DNA of 64,000 nucleotides from Mariniphaga sp. (lineage in GTDB: Bacteria > Bacteroidota > Bacteroidia > Bacteroidales > Prolixibacteraceae), in NCBI GenBank assembly GCA_019429205.1, contig JAHYIT010000007.1, positions 1 to 64,000 on the forward strand, given 5' to 3'. Made by a program: the position numbers and the translations under genes. Shown here piece by piece: positions 53,528 to 61,730 of the stretch. Position 1 is the stretch's first letter. Every line of letters begins with the position of its first letter. The notes under the pieces were generated by a model. That model ran no database searches, was not told where the DNA came from, and worked only from the letters and a program-made list of their open reading frames with translations.

Positions 53528-54721
53528 ATGAGATTTTCGTACCAGACGTTTTTGTTAGGTCTGTTCCTTTTATTTCAAAATAATTATGTATCTGCCTTTG
53601 TGCTGTCCCAACAGGCAGAAATAAGTGTTTTAACCTGCAGCCCAGGCAATGAACCATACTCGGTTTACGGGCATTCTGCCATTCGCGTAAAAAATATTAC
53701 ATACAATTACGATGTGGTTTTTAACTACGGAATATTCGATTTTAGTACTCCCAATTTTCTCTATCGGTTTGCGAGCGGACAAACCGATTATTTGCTTGGT
53801 GCGTATGATTTTTCCAGCTTTGTTGATGAATATGTGGCTGACCAAAGAAGTATAATTGAACAGATTTTAAATCTTCCTTTAAAAGAGAAACAAAAAGTTT
53901 TTGATTTTCTGGTATGGAATGCTCAGCCGGAAAACAGAATTTACCGGTACAATTTTTTATTTGATAATTGTGCTACACGTATTCGTGATGTTATTCAGGA
54001 ACAAACAGAAGGGGAAGTTATATTTGCTGAAAATTCCCAAAATCAAAAATCTTTTCGGGATTTAATAAAAAAGTACCATTCAAAACTATTGTGGCTAAAT
54101 TTTGGTATCGATCTGGTTGTTGCCGCGCCTGCAGACCAAAAAGCATCCGTTTATAACGAAATGTTTCTGCCCGATTACCTTATGAAACATTTTGCAACTG
54201 CAACAATAAATAACGAATATGTAATAAAGCCGCTTATAAAATCTACCGGTGTTATATATCAGGCCCCCGAAATGAAGTATAAAAGTTTAAAGATATTAAG
54301 TCCTGCAGTTATTTTTGGTGTTTTACTTTTTGTTGTGGTTTATATATCTGTTGGCCAATACAAAAAAAAAAAAATAAATTATCTGACAGACTACCTCGTT
54401 TTTGGATTCAACGGATTTTTGGGGCTGGTTATTTTGTGGTTTGTTTTATATTCCGAGCATCCGGCAATGTCTCCAAATTACAATCTGATGTGGGCTATCC
54501 CCTTAAATTTTGTTTTTGCATTATGCTGGAAAGTTAAAAGATGGAGGCCGGTAACACGGTATTACTTTGTTCTGGTTTCCGGTTGGTTGATTTTTTTTAT
54601 TTTTTCGGGCATCTTACTACCACAAAAATTCCACGTGGTTTTTTATATTATGAGTTTAATGGTATTATGCAGGGCTGTTTTGAATAGTGTATTTCTTTTT
54701 AACCGTAAAAATTTTATATGA
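53528..54721 (+). CDS. DUF4105 membrane protein
   Basis: 397 residues. A signal peptide (about 1-25) precedes a periplasmic DUF4105 (Lnb-like) domain with EISVLTCSPGNEPYSVYGHSA-type opening (in parts SVLTCSPG, YSVYGHSAIRV), VVFNYGIFDF and FLFDNCATRIRD. The conserved His, Asn and Cys suggest a papain-like hydrolase fold. The C-terminal 130 residues have four or five membrane segments. Substrate unknown. Confidence 0.85.
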   Translation: MRFSYQTFLLGLFLLFQNNYVSAFVLSQQAEISVLTCSPGNEPYSVYGHSAIRVKNITYNYDVVFNYGIFDFSTPNFLYRFASGQTDYLLGAYDFSSFVDEYVADQRSIIEQILNLPLKEKQKVFDFLVWNAQPENRIYRYNFLFDNCATRIRDVIQEQTEGEVIFAENSQNQKSFRDLIKKYHSKLLWLNFGIDLVVAAPADQKASVYNEMFLPDYLMKHFATATINNEYVIKPLIKSTGVIYQAPEMKYKSLKILSPAVIFGVLLFVVVYISVGQYKKKKINYLTDYLVFGFNGFLGLVILWFVLYSEHPAMSPNYNLMWAIPLNFVFALCWKVKRWRPVTRYYFVLVSGWLIFFIFSGILLPQKFHVVFYIMSLMVLCRAVLNSVFLFNRKNFI

Positions 54722-54864
54722 AAATTTATGGTTGACCGTAAATTTTTGTACTGAATTTTTATGGTTGATGGAAGAGGTACCTTGATTTTTTGTTGAAAAA
54801 TAATGACTGAACCAGCCCCTGAATATTTTCATTGGGAAAACCAAACCACTATCTTTGTTTTTTT

Positions 54865-57483
54865 ATGACAGAATCGAGAAAATACGTGGAAACACCCTTG
54901 ATGAAGCAGTATTACAAAATCAAGGACCAACATCCTGATGCCGTGTTGCTTTTCAGGGTGGGCGATTTTTATGAAACTTTTGGCGAAGACGCCATAAAGG
55001 CTGCTGAAATCTTAGGTATTACACTCACACGCCGGGCAAACGGGGCAGCCAGTTATGTGGAACTGGCAGGGTTCCCGCACCATGCGCTCGACACTTACCT
55101 TCCCAAACTGGTTCGTGCAGGTCAGCGGGTAGCAATATGCGAGCAACTGGAAGACCCGAAACTCACCAAAAATATTGTAAAACGCGGCATTACTGAGCTG
55201 GTAACTCCCGGCGTTTCCATCAACGAGAACATTCTGGAAAACCGTGAAAACAACTTCCTGGCATCGGTTCATTTCGATAAAAAAATGGCCGGAGTTGCCT
55301 TTATGGATATTTCAACCGGCGAATTTTTGACTGCCGAAGGGAATTACGAATACATAGACAAACTGCTTAGTTCTTTTCAGCCCAAAGAAGTGCTGTTTCA
55401 GCGGGGCAGAGGACAGGAGTTCACCGAGATTTTCGGGAATAAATATTACACCTACAACCTCGATGACTGGGTTTACACCAGCGATGCTGCCTCCGACCGC
55501 CTTATCCGGCATTTTGAAACAACTTCGCTGAAAGGGTATGGTATTCAAAATTTTTCTTTGGCCATTATAGCCTCGGGTGCCGTGTTGCATTACCTCGACC
55601 TTACACAGCACCACCAGATTAAACACATTACCGGGCTGAGCCGCATAGAAGAAGAACATTATGTTTGGCTCGACCGTTTTACCATCCGCAACCTGGAACT
55701 TTTTTCTCCCATTCACGAAGGTGGGAAATCGCTGCTTCAGGTGATTGACAAAACCATTACTCCAATGGGATCGCGCCTGCTAAAACGTTGGATGGCACTG
55801 CCTTTGAAGGACATCGGCCCGATTAACAAACGGCTCGATACGGTGGAATTTTTCCTGAAACACACCGAAACAAAAGAAAACCTGGAAGACCACCTACGGC
55901 AGATTGGCGATTTGGAACGACTGGTTTCAAAAGTGGCAGTGGGACGCATTAATCCTCGCGAAATGGTACATGTGAAAAATGCGCTAAACGCCATTGCGCC
56001 CATCAAACAGGTTTGCGCCGATGCTGAAAATGAAACATTGAACCGGTTTGCCGAGCAGTTAAATTCCTGCAGCCTTATTCGCGACCGAATTCAGAAAGAA
56101 ATTGTAGCCGACCCGCCAACCGCTGTAAATAAAGGAAAAGTGATTGCCGAAGGCGTTTCAAAGGAACTTGATGATTTGCGCCATATTGCTTATTCGGGTA
56201 AAGATTACCTGGCCCAAATGCAAAAAAGGGAAAGCGAAAAACATGGTATCACATCCCTTAAAGTGGGGTTCAACAATGTTTTCGGATACTACATTGAAGT
56301 GCGCAATACACACAAAGATAAGGTTCCTTCCGACTGGATTCGGAAACAAACGCTGGTGAGCGCCGAACGCTACATTACAGAAGAATTGAAGGAATACGAA
56401 TCAAAAATTCTGGGAGCGGAAGAAAAAATTCTGACCCTCGAAACCAAACTTTATAATGATTTGATTCTGGCCCTGTCGGAGTACATTTCGGCTATTCAAT
56501 TAAATTCCAATATTCTGGCGAAAACAGACTGCCTGCTTTCGTTTGCCAAATGCGCCGAAAGTTACGGTTATTTCAGACCTGAAGTAAACGATAGCACGGA
56601 AATTGATATCAAAGAAGGCCGACATCCGGTGATTGAACATCAGTTGCCCATCGGCGAATCGTATATTGCCAATGACGTCCGACTCGATCAGGAAGATCAG
56701 CAGATTATCATCATTACCGGACCAAATATGGCGGGTAAGTCAGCGCTGCTCAGGCAAACTGCATTGATAACCCTGCTGGCACAAATGGGCAGCTTTGTTC
56801 CTGCTCAAAAAGCCAAAATAGGGCTGGTGGATAAAATTTTCACCCGTGTAGGAGCATCTGATAACATTTCGCTGGGCGAATCCACGTTTATGGTTGAAAT
56901 GAATGAAGCGGCCAGTATCCTGAACAACGTATCGGATCGGAGTCTTATTCTTTTTGATGAACTGGGACGCGGAACCTCCACATACGACGGTATTTCCATT
57001 GCATGGTCCATTGTAGAACATTTGCACGAACATCCGCGTGCCAAAGCCAAAACACTTTTTGCCACGCATTATCACGAGTTAAATGAGATGGAAGGCGCTT
57101 TTCCGCGGGTAAAAAATTACAACGTTTCCATTAAAGAAGTAGGCAACAAGGTGATTTTTTTGCGCAAACTGGTTCGGGGCGGAAGCAACCACAGTTTCGG
57201 GATACATGTAGCAAATATGGCGGGAATGCCAAAATCGGTTACCAAGCGTGCTGAACAAATTCTGAAAAAACTGGAGGGAAACAAAGAAAAAGAAGACCTG
57301 GCAAAACCACTGAGTGAAATCGGTTCCAAACGAGAAGGGATGCAACTCAGCTTTTTTCAGTTAGATGATCCGGTTTTAAAACAAATTCGCGACGAAATTG
57401 CGCACCTCGATATTAACAACCTTACACCCATTGAAGCATTAAACAAACTCAATGAAATTAAAAAGCTGGCTGGTTTGCGTTGA
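54865..57483 (+). CDS. mutS: DNA mismatch repair protein MutS
   Basis: 872 residues from the ATG at 54865 ([17 protein letters not shown]); an in-frame TTG at 54832 is less likely. The mismatch-contact Phe-x-Glu is in [12 protein letters not shown]. ATPase motifs: Walker [15 protein letters not shown], then [11 protein letters not shown], Walker [16 protein letters not shown] and [10 protein letters not shown]-terminal clamp/tetramer helix is present. Length is normal for MutS1. It detects mismatches and recruits MutL. Confidence 0.97.
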   Translation: MTESRKYVETPLMKQYYKIKDQHPDAVLLFRVGDFYETFGEDAIKAAEILGITLTRRANGAASYVELAGFPHHALDTYLPKLVRAGQRVAICEQLEDPKLTKNIVKRGITELVTPGVSINENILENRENNFLASVHFDKKMAGVAFMDISTGEFLTAEGNYEYIDKLLSSFQPKEVLFQRGRGQEFTEIFGNKYYTYNLDDWVYTSDAASDRLIRHFETTSLKGYGIQNFSLAIIASGAVLHYLDLTQHHQIKHITGLSRIEEEHYVWLDRFTIRNLELFSPIHEGGKSLLQVIDKTITPMGSRLLKRWMALPLKDIGPINKRLDTVEFFLKHTETKENLEDHLRQIGDLERLVSKVAVGRINPREMVHVKNALNAIAPIKQVCADAENETLNRFAEQLNSCSLIRDRIQKEIVADPPTAVNKGKVIAEGVSKELDDLRHIAYSGKDYLAQMQKRESEKHGITSLKVGFNNVFGYYIEVRNTHKDKVPSDWIRKQTLVSAERYITEELKEYESKILGAEEKILTLETKLYNDLILALSEYISAIQLNSNILAKTDCLLSFAKCAESYGYFRPEVNDSTEIDIKEGRHPVIEHQLPIGESYIANDVRLDQEDQQIIIITGPNMAGKSALLRQTALITLLAQMGSFVPAQKAKIGLVDKIFTRVGASDNISLGESTFMVEMNEAASILNNVSDRSLILFDELGRGTSTYDGISIAWSIVEHLHEHPRAKAKTLFATHYHELNEMEGAFPRVKNYNVSIKEVGNKVIFLRKLVRGGSNHSFGIHVANMAGMPKSVTKRAEQILKKLEGNKEKEDLAKPLSEIGSKREGMQLSFFQLDDPVLKQIRDEIAHLDINNLTPIEALNKLNEIKKLAGLR

Positions 57484-57524
57484 ATTTTTCTAATGTTTAA
57501 TTTGGGGCAATTTTTTTTTAATAT

Positions 57525-57556
57525 TTTGTGATAACAAAAAATTAGCAATATATTTG
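57525..57556 (+). promoter_or_regulatory. Predicted promoter of tRNA-Gly
   Basis: TTTG (57525-57528) and TATATTTG (57549-57556) are separated by 20 nt, a near-perfect Bacteroidota housekeeping promoter 40 bp ahead of the tRNA. Confidence 0.75.
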
Positions 57557-57595
57557 CATCGCTTTAAAAGCAGGTTCTTTAACAAAAAAAATAAT

Positions 57596-57668
<73 letters not shown>

Positions 57669-57673
57669 CAGGA

Positions 57674-57737
57674 AAAGAGAAAGGGGACGAGAAGCCTGTC
57701 CCGATGAATATCGGGGAGTTTCGTTTCTTGCTCTTTT
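57674..57737 (+). terminator. Imperfect long hairpin after tRNA-Gly
   Basis: AAAAGAG...ACGA pairs imperfectly with TCGT...CTCTTTT, with an inner CCCGAT-GAAT-ATCGGG stem at 57700-57715 and a T-rich end. It may reduce read-through into tRNA-Leu or be a processing element. Confidence 0.45.
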
Positions 57738-57751
57738 TTTATTTTAAGGAG

Positions 57752-57835
57752 GCCCGGATGGTGGAATGGTAGACACGTTGGACTTAAAATCCAATGGCCA
57801 TTATGGCTGTGGGGGTTCAAGTCCCCCTCCGGGTA
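57752..57835 (+). tRNA. tRNA-Leu (TAA)
   Basis: 84 nt with a long variable arm: acceptor GCCCGGA / TCCGGGT, anticodon stem TGGA/TCCA with loop CTTAAAA (TAA), variable arm TGGCCATTATGGCTG, T-arm GGGGG-TTCAAGT-CCCCC, discriminator A. Confidence 0.95.
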
Positions 57836-58168
57836 CAAAATAGCTTCGATAAATATCTATAATACAGATAATTATCGAAGTTTTTTATTTTATTACTGTA
57901 ACATTACTGAAACTTTTTTAATTTCTGCATGAAAAAAAAGCCCTGCGCTCGATGCATACTTTTCCTCAATTTCCATCAATCCTTAATATATTGACCCCAT
58001 TTATTAAATATAGCTTTAAAAGTACATTATACTTTTATTTCTATACATGACACTACCTAAATAATTGTAAAAAACCTTCGTATTTCAATATTAAAACGGT
58101 TTTGTGTAATAGTTTATTGAGACCTTTATTTTGATTGTATTACATTTATAGCTTTATATGAGATAATT
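57836..58168. other. AT-rich region after tRNA-Leu
   Basis: Apart from the terminator at 57844-57886 I see no gene or RNA. Base composition becomes clearly AT-rich from here, which fits the start of an accessory region at the tRNA. Confidence 0.4.
57844..57886 (+). terminator. Rho-independent terminator of tRNA-Leu
   Basis: CTTCGATAA / TTATCGAAG, a 9-bp perfect stem with a 19-nt loop, followed by six T residues. Confidence 0.85.
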
Positions 58169-58966
58169 ATGGAACGTTACATTCAGACAATTCTTCATGA
58201 TTTTTCCTCAATGGATATTGAAACACTTCGTATTCAATTGAAGGATTATCATTATCAGGACACTACTAAAAATGTTTTTTTGAGGGAGTTGGAAAAGGTG
58301 TTTCTGAATTTTCAACATGCAAGAGATACAGCTATAGTAATATATGAGGGTAAATGTAATGGTAAAACATGCCCGAATTTTGGTAAAAGGGGTTATCGGT
58401 TTGTTGGCAATAATTCTATGCGCTATTTAGATTTGATATTTGAAACAGAAGGTGACAATATTTTGGACATTTTCAATTGTGCAAAATTCAAATCAGATAA
58501 GAAAATTAAAAAACTGAAGTATAAACGGGAAATTAAGATTTCTGAAGATGAAAGGAATTCTTTTGTCCCTACTCCAGAATACCTGGCAAAATTAAATGCT
58601 GCTACAACAGCATGGGAAGAGATTGTTAATACACCTCCACGATTGGTTAATTTTAAGGAGTTGTGCTACTGGGTGGACAAACATGCTGTTGCCTATGAAA
58701 TGTTTGAAGATAACGAACCTTTTAGCAACCCAATGAAATGGTCCCCATTCTTGTTGATTTACCCGGAACTCTACTGGTTTAAAGAATACCTGCTGGAAAA
58801 TATTGAGGAAATACGGGAAGCTAATTCAGGTATTGAATCTATTCAGACAGAAGAACAATTATTGAAGTGGCTGTTGAGATATGAGGATATTGGAACCTTT
58901 GCGCCACAAGGGTTAAAATACTCCTTTAGTACCTTATCTTTTAACTTGATGTTTTTTTTGGCATAA
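58169..58966 (+). CDS. Orphan hypothetical protein
   Basis: 265 residues. A helical N-terminus (IQTILHDFSSMDIETLRIQL) precedes GKCNGKTCPNFGKRGYRF and a later FNC, three Cys residues that could bind metal. A C-terminal part with KWSPFLLIYPELYWFKEYLL is aromatic-rich. No signal peptide or membrane segment. It is the first gene of the accessory stretch after tRNA-Leu. I recognise no family. Confidence 0.65.
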   Translation: MERYIQTILHDFSSMDIETLRIQLKDYHYQDTTKNVFLRELEKVFLNFQHARDTAIVIYEGKCNGKTCPNFGKRGYRFVGNNSMRYLDLIFETEGDNILDIFNCAKFKSDKKIKKLKYKREIKISEDERNSFVPTPEYLAKLNAATTAWEEIVNTPPRLVNFKELCYWVDKHAVAYEMFEDNEPFSNPMKWSPFLLIYPELYWFKEYLLENIEEIREANSGIESIQTEEQLLKWLLRYEDIGTFAPQGLKYSFSTLSFNLMFFLA

Positions 58967-59035
58967 TATTTTTAACTGACTTCTGTAACTCTTTATTGAC
59001 GGGTATTACAGAAGAAAAATTTTTTATCCAACTTT

Positions 59036-59257
59036 TTAAAACCTGTTTGGTTCTGGCTTGTCCAGGTTAGGTAAAAGTCCACCCTTAGAACTCCAATTTC
59101 CATAGAATGTAATATGATAATTAACTTTTTTACCTGAATTCATATCTTTTTTTGCAAACTTAAATTGTTCTCCAAATGTTTCTTTGGAAGAATCACAGCT
59201 AAATAAAATAATTACCAACGGTAATAATAACACAATTTTTTTTGTTAAGTAATTCAT
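59036..59257 (-). CDS. Small putative lipoprotein
   Basis: 73 residues: basic start MNYLTKK, hydrophobic IVLLLPLVIILFSC with a lipobox-like LFSC, then a short hydrophilic domain with NYHITFYGNWSSKGGLLP. Its ATG overlaps the stop of the upstream 46-residue frame by 4 bp (ATGA), which suggests coupled translation. Function unknown. Confidence 0.6.
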   Translation of the reverse strand: MNYLTKKIVLLLPLVIILFSCDSSKETFGEQFKFAKKDMNSGKKVNYHITFYGNWSSKGGLLPNLDKPEPNRF

Positions 59258-59394
59258 AACTTTTTTTGTTTAAGGTTTAAAATGTAATACATTCCTCTCA
59301 TATCTTTTTTTAGTCTATAGCCCGAATTCTCCATTTCATTCAACCTTACCATATACCCGATATACAAGTCCAGTTTCTTTTTGTCATCCAGCAT
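59254..59394 (-). CDS. Very small protein between the parB-like and lipoprotein genes
   Basis: 46 residues: MLDDKKKLDLYIGYMVRLNE ... LNLKQKKL, charged and helical with Met and Tyr clusters. It starts 28 bp after the parB-like stop and ends by overlapping the lipoprotein start, so the three look like one operon. No family recognised. Confidence 0.5.
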   Translation of the reverse strand: MLDDKKKLDLYIGYMVRLNEMENSGYRLKKDMRGMYYILNLKQKKL

Positions 59395-59422
59395 CTCAGC
59401 CTTTGCTCAATTGAGCCAAGGT

Positions 59423-60226
59423 TCAATCCTTTTTGATGTAGAAGACATATTTTTTATAAAGAGCTGGCAAGAAATTTTTGATAACCTCTTCATTTTTAAT
59501 CACAATTACAGCAATAACTTCACCTTTATCCAGAATGTTTAAAGCAGAATCATAATCATCAACAATTTTAGGGACCGGTTTATTTGTTTGTTCCTTTTTG
59601 TCAGATTTTACTCTGTAAGAAGCACTGAAAATCGAAACCTTTCCATTGTCCAACTCATCTAAAAGTTCAGGCGTTCCATTTTCATAAACTTTTATATACC
59701 GTTTTGCTGTTTCCCGTGATACACCAGCCATGTTGCCAATTTCTTGTGCTGTATCAATCTTTTGGTTCACTCTTATCTTTTCCCCAGCTTTCGATAAGTT
59801 TTCCTTTGCTCTGGCTTCAATGGTATCTTTATGAGCCATTGCAAGACGCAGCTTTTGTGGAGCAGAAAGGTTCCTACGTTGAAACTGGTGCCTGAGCATC
59901 CAAAGCTTAATGTCATTCAGGCTGCTAAAATCTTCAGCCACTTTTACTTTTGGTACCGATTTTCCTGTTTTTCCCAATTCAATGGCAGCTTTAAGTCTTG
60001 TGTGTCCTTCAATTACCAACTTTTTGCCTTCTTCAGGTTCGTAAAAAAGTATGGGATCATGAATGCCATTCGTTTCAATATCAGACTTCAGTTGATCGAA
60101 CAGTTCAGGTTCCATTGATGGGAGATAATCCTGTAATTCTGCAATGGTGATTAGGCCATCATGTTTGTTTGCAATAGGAAAGTCTTCTCCAAAAAGAGAA
60201 ATGTTTTCGGTTGATTCTGTTGTCAT
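59423..60226 (-). CDS. ParB-like N-terminal domain protein with HTH
   Basis: 267 residues. The ParB/Srx-fold N-terminal domain (about 25-115) has ITIAELQDYLPSMEPELFDQ, DPILFYEPEEGKKLVIEGHTR (in two parts) with the nucleotide-binding GHTRLKAA motif, then an HTH region (QEIGNMAGVSRETAKRYI). There is no partner ParA in view. Such stand-alone proteins are common on plasmids and integrative elements, acting in partition or gene control. It reads opposite to the flanking genes and has its own good promoter. Confidence 0.85.
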   Translation of the reverse strand: MTTESTENISLFGEDFPIANKHDGLITIAELQDYLPSMEPELFDQLKSDIETNGIHDPILFYEPEEGKKLVIEGHTRLKAAIELGKTGKSVPKVKVAEDFSSLNDIKLWMLRHQFQRRNLSAPQKLRLAMAHKDTIEARAKENLSKAGEKIRVNQKIDTAQEIGNMAGVSRETAKRYIKVYENGTPELLDELDNGKVSIFSASYRVKSDKKEQTNKPVPKIVDDYDSALNILDKGEVIAVIVIKNEEVIKNFLPALYKKYVFYIKKD

Positions 60227-60556
60227 AACAGTTTTAATTTTGGTTTATCCAAATTTATGCTATTCATTTCATTAATGCAATAGCCTTCAGGAGATTTCAC
60301 ATACTTGAATTTAAAGCGCTTTTACTTGAAGCAAGGGAAAGTATCAACTCAGCGCTAAAAGTGTCTAAAATGAAGTTGTAGTGATACCAAAAACGGAGAT
60401 AAACACATCAACTAAAAAAGTATAGAAAACAGATGGTTTTAATTAAAAAAATCTACATTTGCTATCATGCCGAATTTCAGTGTATTGTTGTATTTTGCAT
60501 GAATAATAGATAAAATACAATTATTTAGCACCAATTTTACAGAGACGTTACAGAAC
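60227..60556. other. Divergent intergenic region with promoter and inverted repeat
   Basis: 330 bp between the parB-like and GIY-YIG-like genes. It holds the parB-like promoter and a perfect 9-bp inverted repeat, TTGTATTTT-N15-AAAATACAA (60488-60520), 37 bp before the GIY-YIG-like start, which may be an operator. Nothing else is seen. Confidence 0.5.
60250..60280 (-). promoter_or_regulatory. Predicted promoter of the parB-like gene
   Basis: On the minus strand TAAATTTG (-7; plus 60250-60257) is preceded by TTG (60278-60280) with a 20-nt spacer, 24 bp from the start codon. Confidence 0.65.
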
Positions 60557-61177
60557 ATGAAGATAGAGCAAAATAGCCATAAAAGGACAAAGGATAGTTT
60601 GAATACTAAAACATTGGATTTTTATGGCCCTTTCAAATTCACACGAGGAGAAAAATATCTGTTTCATTCTGATAAAATTAATAACGAAGGGATTTATATC
60701 TGGACAATTAAAGATGAATACAAAGGGATTAACTATGTGCATTACGTTGGAGAAACTACATTATTTGGGAAAAGGCAAAGAGAGCATTTAATACAAATGA
60801 CTGGATTAAATTATGGGATATGGGATGCTGAATTAGCAAAACAAGGCATTTCAAAAATGATATGGAATGGAATGTGGCGAAATAAATCATCAGATGCAGT
60901 TGCATTGCTTTTAGATAATTATGCTGATTTGAGTAAAAATGTAAAGGATTATATAGGCTTGATTAATATTTATTTTGCTCCGACAACTTTCACCACAAAT
61001 CTTCGCAGACATATTGAAGGATGTATAGGTTGGAACCTTCGACGCAAATATCCTGAATTTAAAATTTTCTTTCCTGATGACAATCATATCGGTACAAAAG
61101 CAAATAGACTAGGACAAAAAATATTCTTAAATATTCCAGAGGATATTGCGGGGATTGATAAAGAACTAATTATTTAA
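60557..61177 (+). CDS. GIY-YIG-like nuclease domain protein
   Basis: 206 residues. The GIY-YIG signature appears as GIYIWTI and YVHYVGETT, followed by the Arg helix FGKRQREHL and a possible catalytic Glu in RRHIEGCIGW. It has no additional recognisable DNA-binding domain. It sits between a parB-like gene and a methylase gene, a setting where such nucleases serve mobile elements or defence. Activity on DNA is an inference. Confidence 0.75.
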   Translation: MKIEQNSHKRTKDSLNTKTLDFYGPFKFTRGEKYLFHSDKINNEGIYIWTIKDEYKGINYVHYVGETTLFGKRQREHLIQMTGLNYGIWDAELAKQGISKMIWNGMWRNKSSDAVALLLDNYADLSKNVKDYIGLINIYFAPTTFTTNLRRHIEGCIGWNLRRKYPEFKIFFPDDNHIGTKANRLGQKIFLNIPEDIAGIDKELII

Positions 61178-61730
61178 CGACATATATTAAAAATAGGGAG
61201 CAAATCAAATTAACAATTATAGCACAACTTCCCCTTCCCGAAAAAGGTATTAATTTTAATTTAAGCATTTAAATAACCTGTTGAAAGATATTTGATTTTG
61301 AGGTTTTACCTACAGCGATTTTTCGCATTTTCTTTTGAAGATAGGGATAACTACCACTAAGGGGCAGAAAGTGTCTGTTTTGATGCTATAGTGAATCAAA
61401 TAGCAGGTGTTCCTTACATCAGGAACAGATGTGCTGTTGATAGAGTAATTGTTGGCACAAATTGAATCAGATTGATTCATAATATCCATAACTATATCTT
61501 TGGATAGGCTCACATATAAGAAGCTGATGTCTGTAGTTTTATTAAGGTTGTGAATTTGCAAGACTAAAATTAATCATTATTTACCTGAAGTGATGAAGGG
61601 CTGATTCAATTAATCCTGTCGGCAATGGCAGGTTTTTTTATCTATTTCCTTATCAGTTGAAAAAATATCCCTAATTTTAGGCTTCAAAACAAAAAAGCTT
61701 GTCAAATCTTCAACTTAGGTTTATACCAAA
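61178..61730. other. Intergenic region upstream of the methylase
   Basis: 553 bp. It contains a short palindrome TGAATCA-GAT-TGATTCA (61463-61479) and a terminator-like hairpin at 61615-61639. An 83-codon minus-strand frame (61310-61561) has no start context or family resemblance and is not called. Confidence 0.4.
61615..61639 (+). terminator. Terminator-like hairpin
   Basis: CCTGTC / GGCAGG (one G-U pair, 6-nt loop) followed by seven T residues, 92 bp before the methylase start. Confidence 0.55.

Noticed and set aside
61310-61561. 83-codon minus-strand frame upstream of the methylase
   Set aside because: No start context or family resemblance, and it lies alone between plus-strand genes.
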